DNA of 13,900 nucleotides, from contig DATGMP010000003.1 of assembly GCA_035293565.1 (NCBI GenBank), positions 1-13,900 on the forward strand, read 5' to 3'. This DNA is from DATGMP01 sp035293565. Its GTDB lineage: Bacteria; Pseudomonadota; Alphaproteobacteria; BOG-932; Roseiterribacteraceae. Made by a program: the position numbers and the translations under genes. The notes beneath the pieces were generated by a model. The model saw nothing but the letters and a program-made list of their open reading frames with translations. It was not told the origin of the DNA and searched no databases. This document shows positions 13,777 through 13,900 of the stretch, in pieces (position 1 is the first letter of the stretch; every line of letters starts with the position of its first letter).

Positions 13777-13900
13777 GACGGCAGCTCCGCGCGGATGGCG
13801 GCGAGGAATTTCAGCATCAGCGCGTTGACCTCCTCCGGCTTCTCCATCTGCACGACATGGCCGGCATTCTTGATCATCGCGACCTCGCGCAGATCGGCAT
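13773..13900 (-). CDS. Alpha/beta hydrolase, C-terminal end (gene runs off the right edge)
   Basis: The last 41 codons of a minus-strand gene read ...DLREVAMIKNAGHVVQMEKPEEVNALMLKFLAAIRAELPS. GHVVQMEKPEEVN is the usual C-terminal block of alpha/beta hydrolases, and its histidine would complete the Ser-Asp-His triad. The TGA stop overlaps the GTG of the FAD dehydrogenase (GTGA), so the hydrolase is the upstream gene of the same operon. The rest of the gene, including the nucleophile, lies outside the window. Confidence 0.8.
   Translation of the reverse strand, partial: ADLREVAMIKNAGHVVQMEKPEEVNALMLKFLAAIRAELPS

Overview
The window is GC-rich chromosomal DNA with dense, conventionally organised genes, and it most likely comes from an alphaproteobacterium. 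Four things point there: the ispH-thrB-rnhA gene order; a glycine cleavage P protein split into two subunits (gcvPA/gcvPB) behind a tandem glycine riboswitch; a histidine kinase whose phosphoacceptor domain resembles the PleC/DivJ/PdhS group, with a CtrA-like box upstream; and an orphan MT-A70 methyltransferase. I cannot name a genus from sequence alone.

Layout. Bases 2-376 hold the end of glucokinase (+), which meets rnhA tail to tail with interleaved stop codons. On the minus strand, 3182 down to 373 is a compact operon: ispH (isoprenoid synthesis), thrB (homoserine kinase), a small stand-alone SET-domain protein and rnhA. Its last three genes are 1 nt apart or overlapping. After a 280-base intergenic stretch comes a minus-strand MT-A70 methyltransferase gene. 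Its catalytic DPPW motif lies upstream of the first ATG in the frame, so it either starts at an ACG codon or has lost its start. A palindromic repeat sits against its ribosome binding site.

Divergent from it, 4188-8894 (+) is the complete glycine cleavage operon: promoter, tandem glycine riboswitch, a likely expression platform, then gcvT, gcvH, gcvPA and gcvPB. Together these make the T, H and P proteins that split glycine into CO2, ammonia and a methylene group on tetrahydrofolate. The L protein is not in the window.

Next come a soluble CBS-domain histidine kinase (+) that overlaps lolA (-) tail to tail by 60 bp, and a MaoC-like dehydratase (+) divergent from lolA. The right end, 13900 down to 11451, is a tightly packed minus-strand catabolic-looking cluster: the end of an alpha/beta hydrolase, a FAD-dependent dehydrogenase and an LLM-class flavin oxidoreductase. 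A second copy of the palindromic repeat lies between maoC and this cluster.

I found no tRNA, rRNA, CRISPR array, transposase or phage gene. There is no clear new multi-gene system. The best leads are the start of the MT-A70 gene, the CBS/PleC-like kinase with its CtrA-like box, the SET-domain gene in a housekeeping operon, and the short hairpin over the gcvT ribosome binding site.
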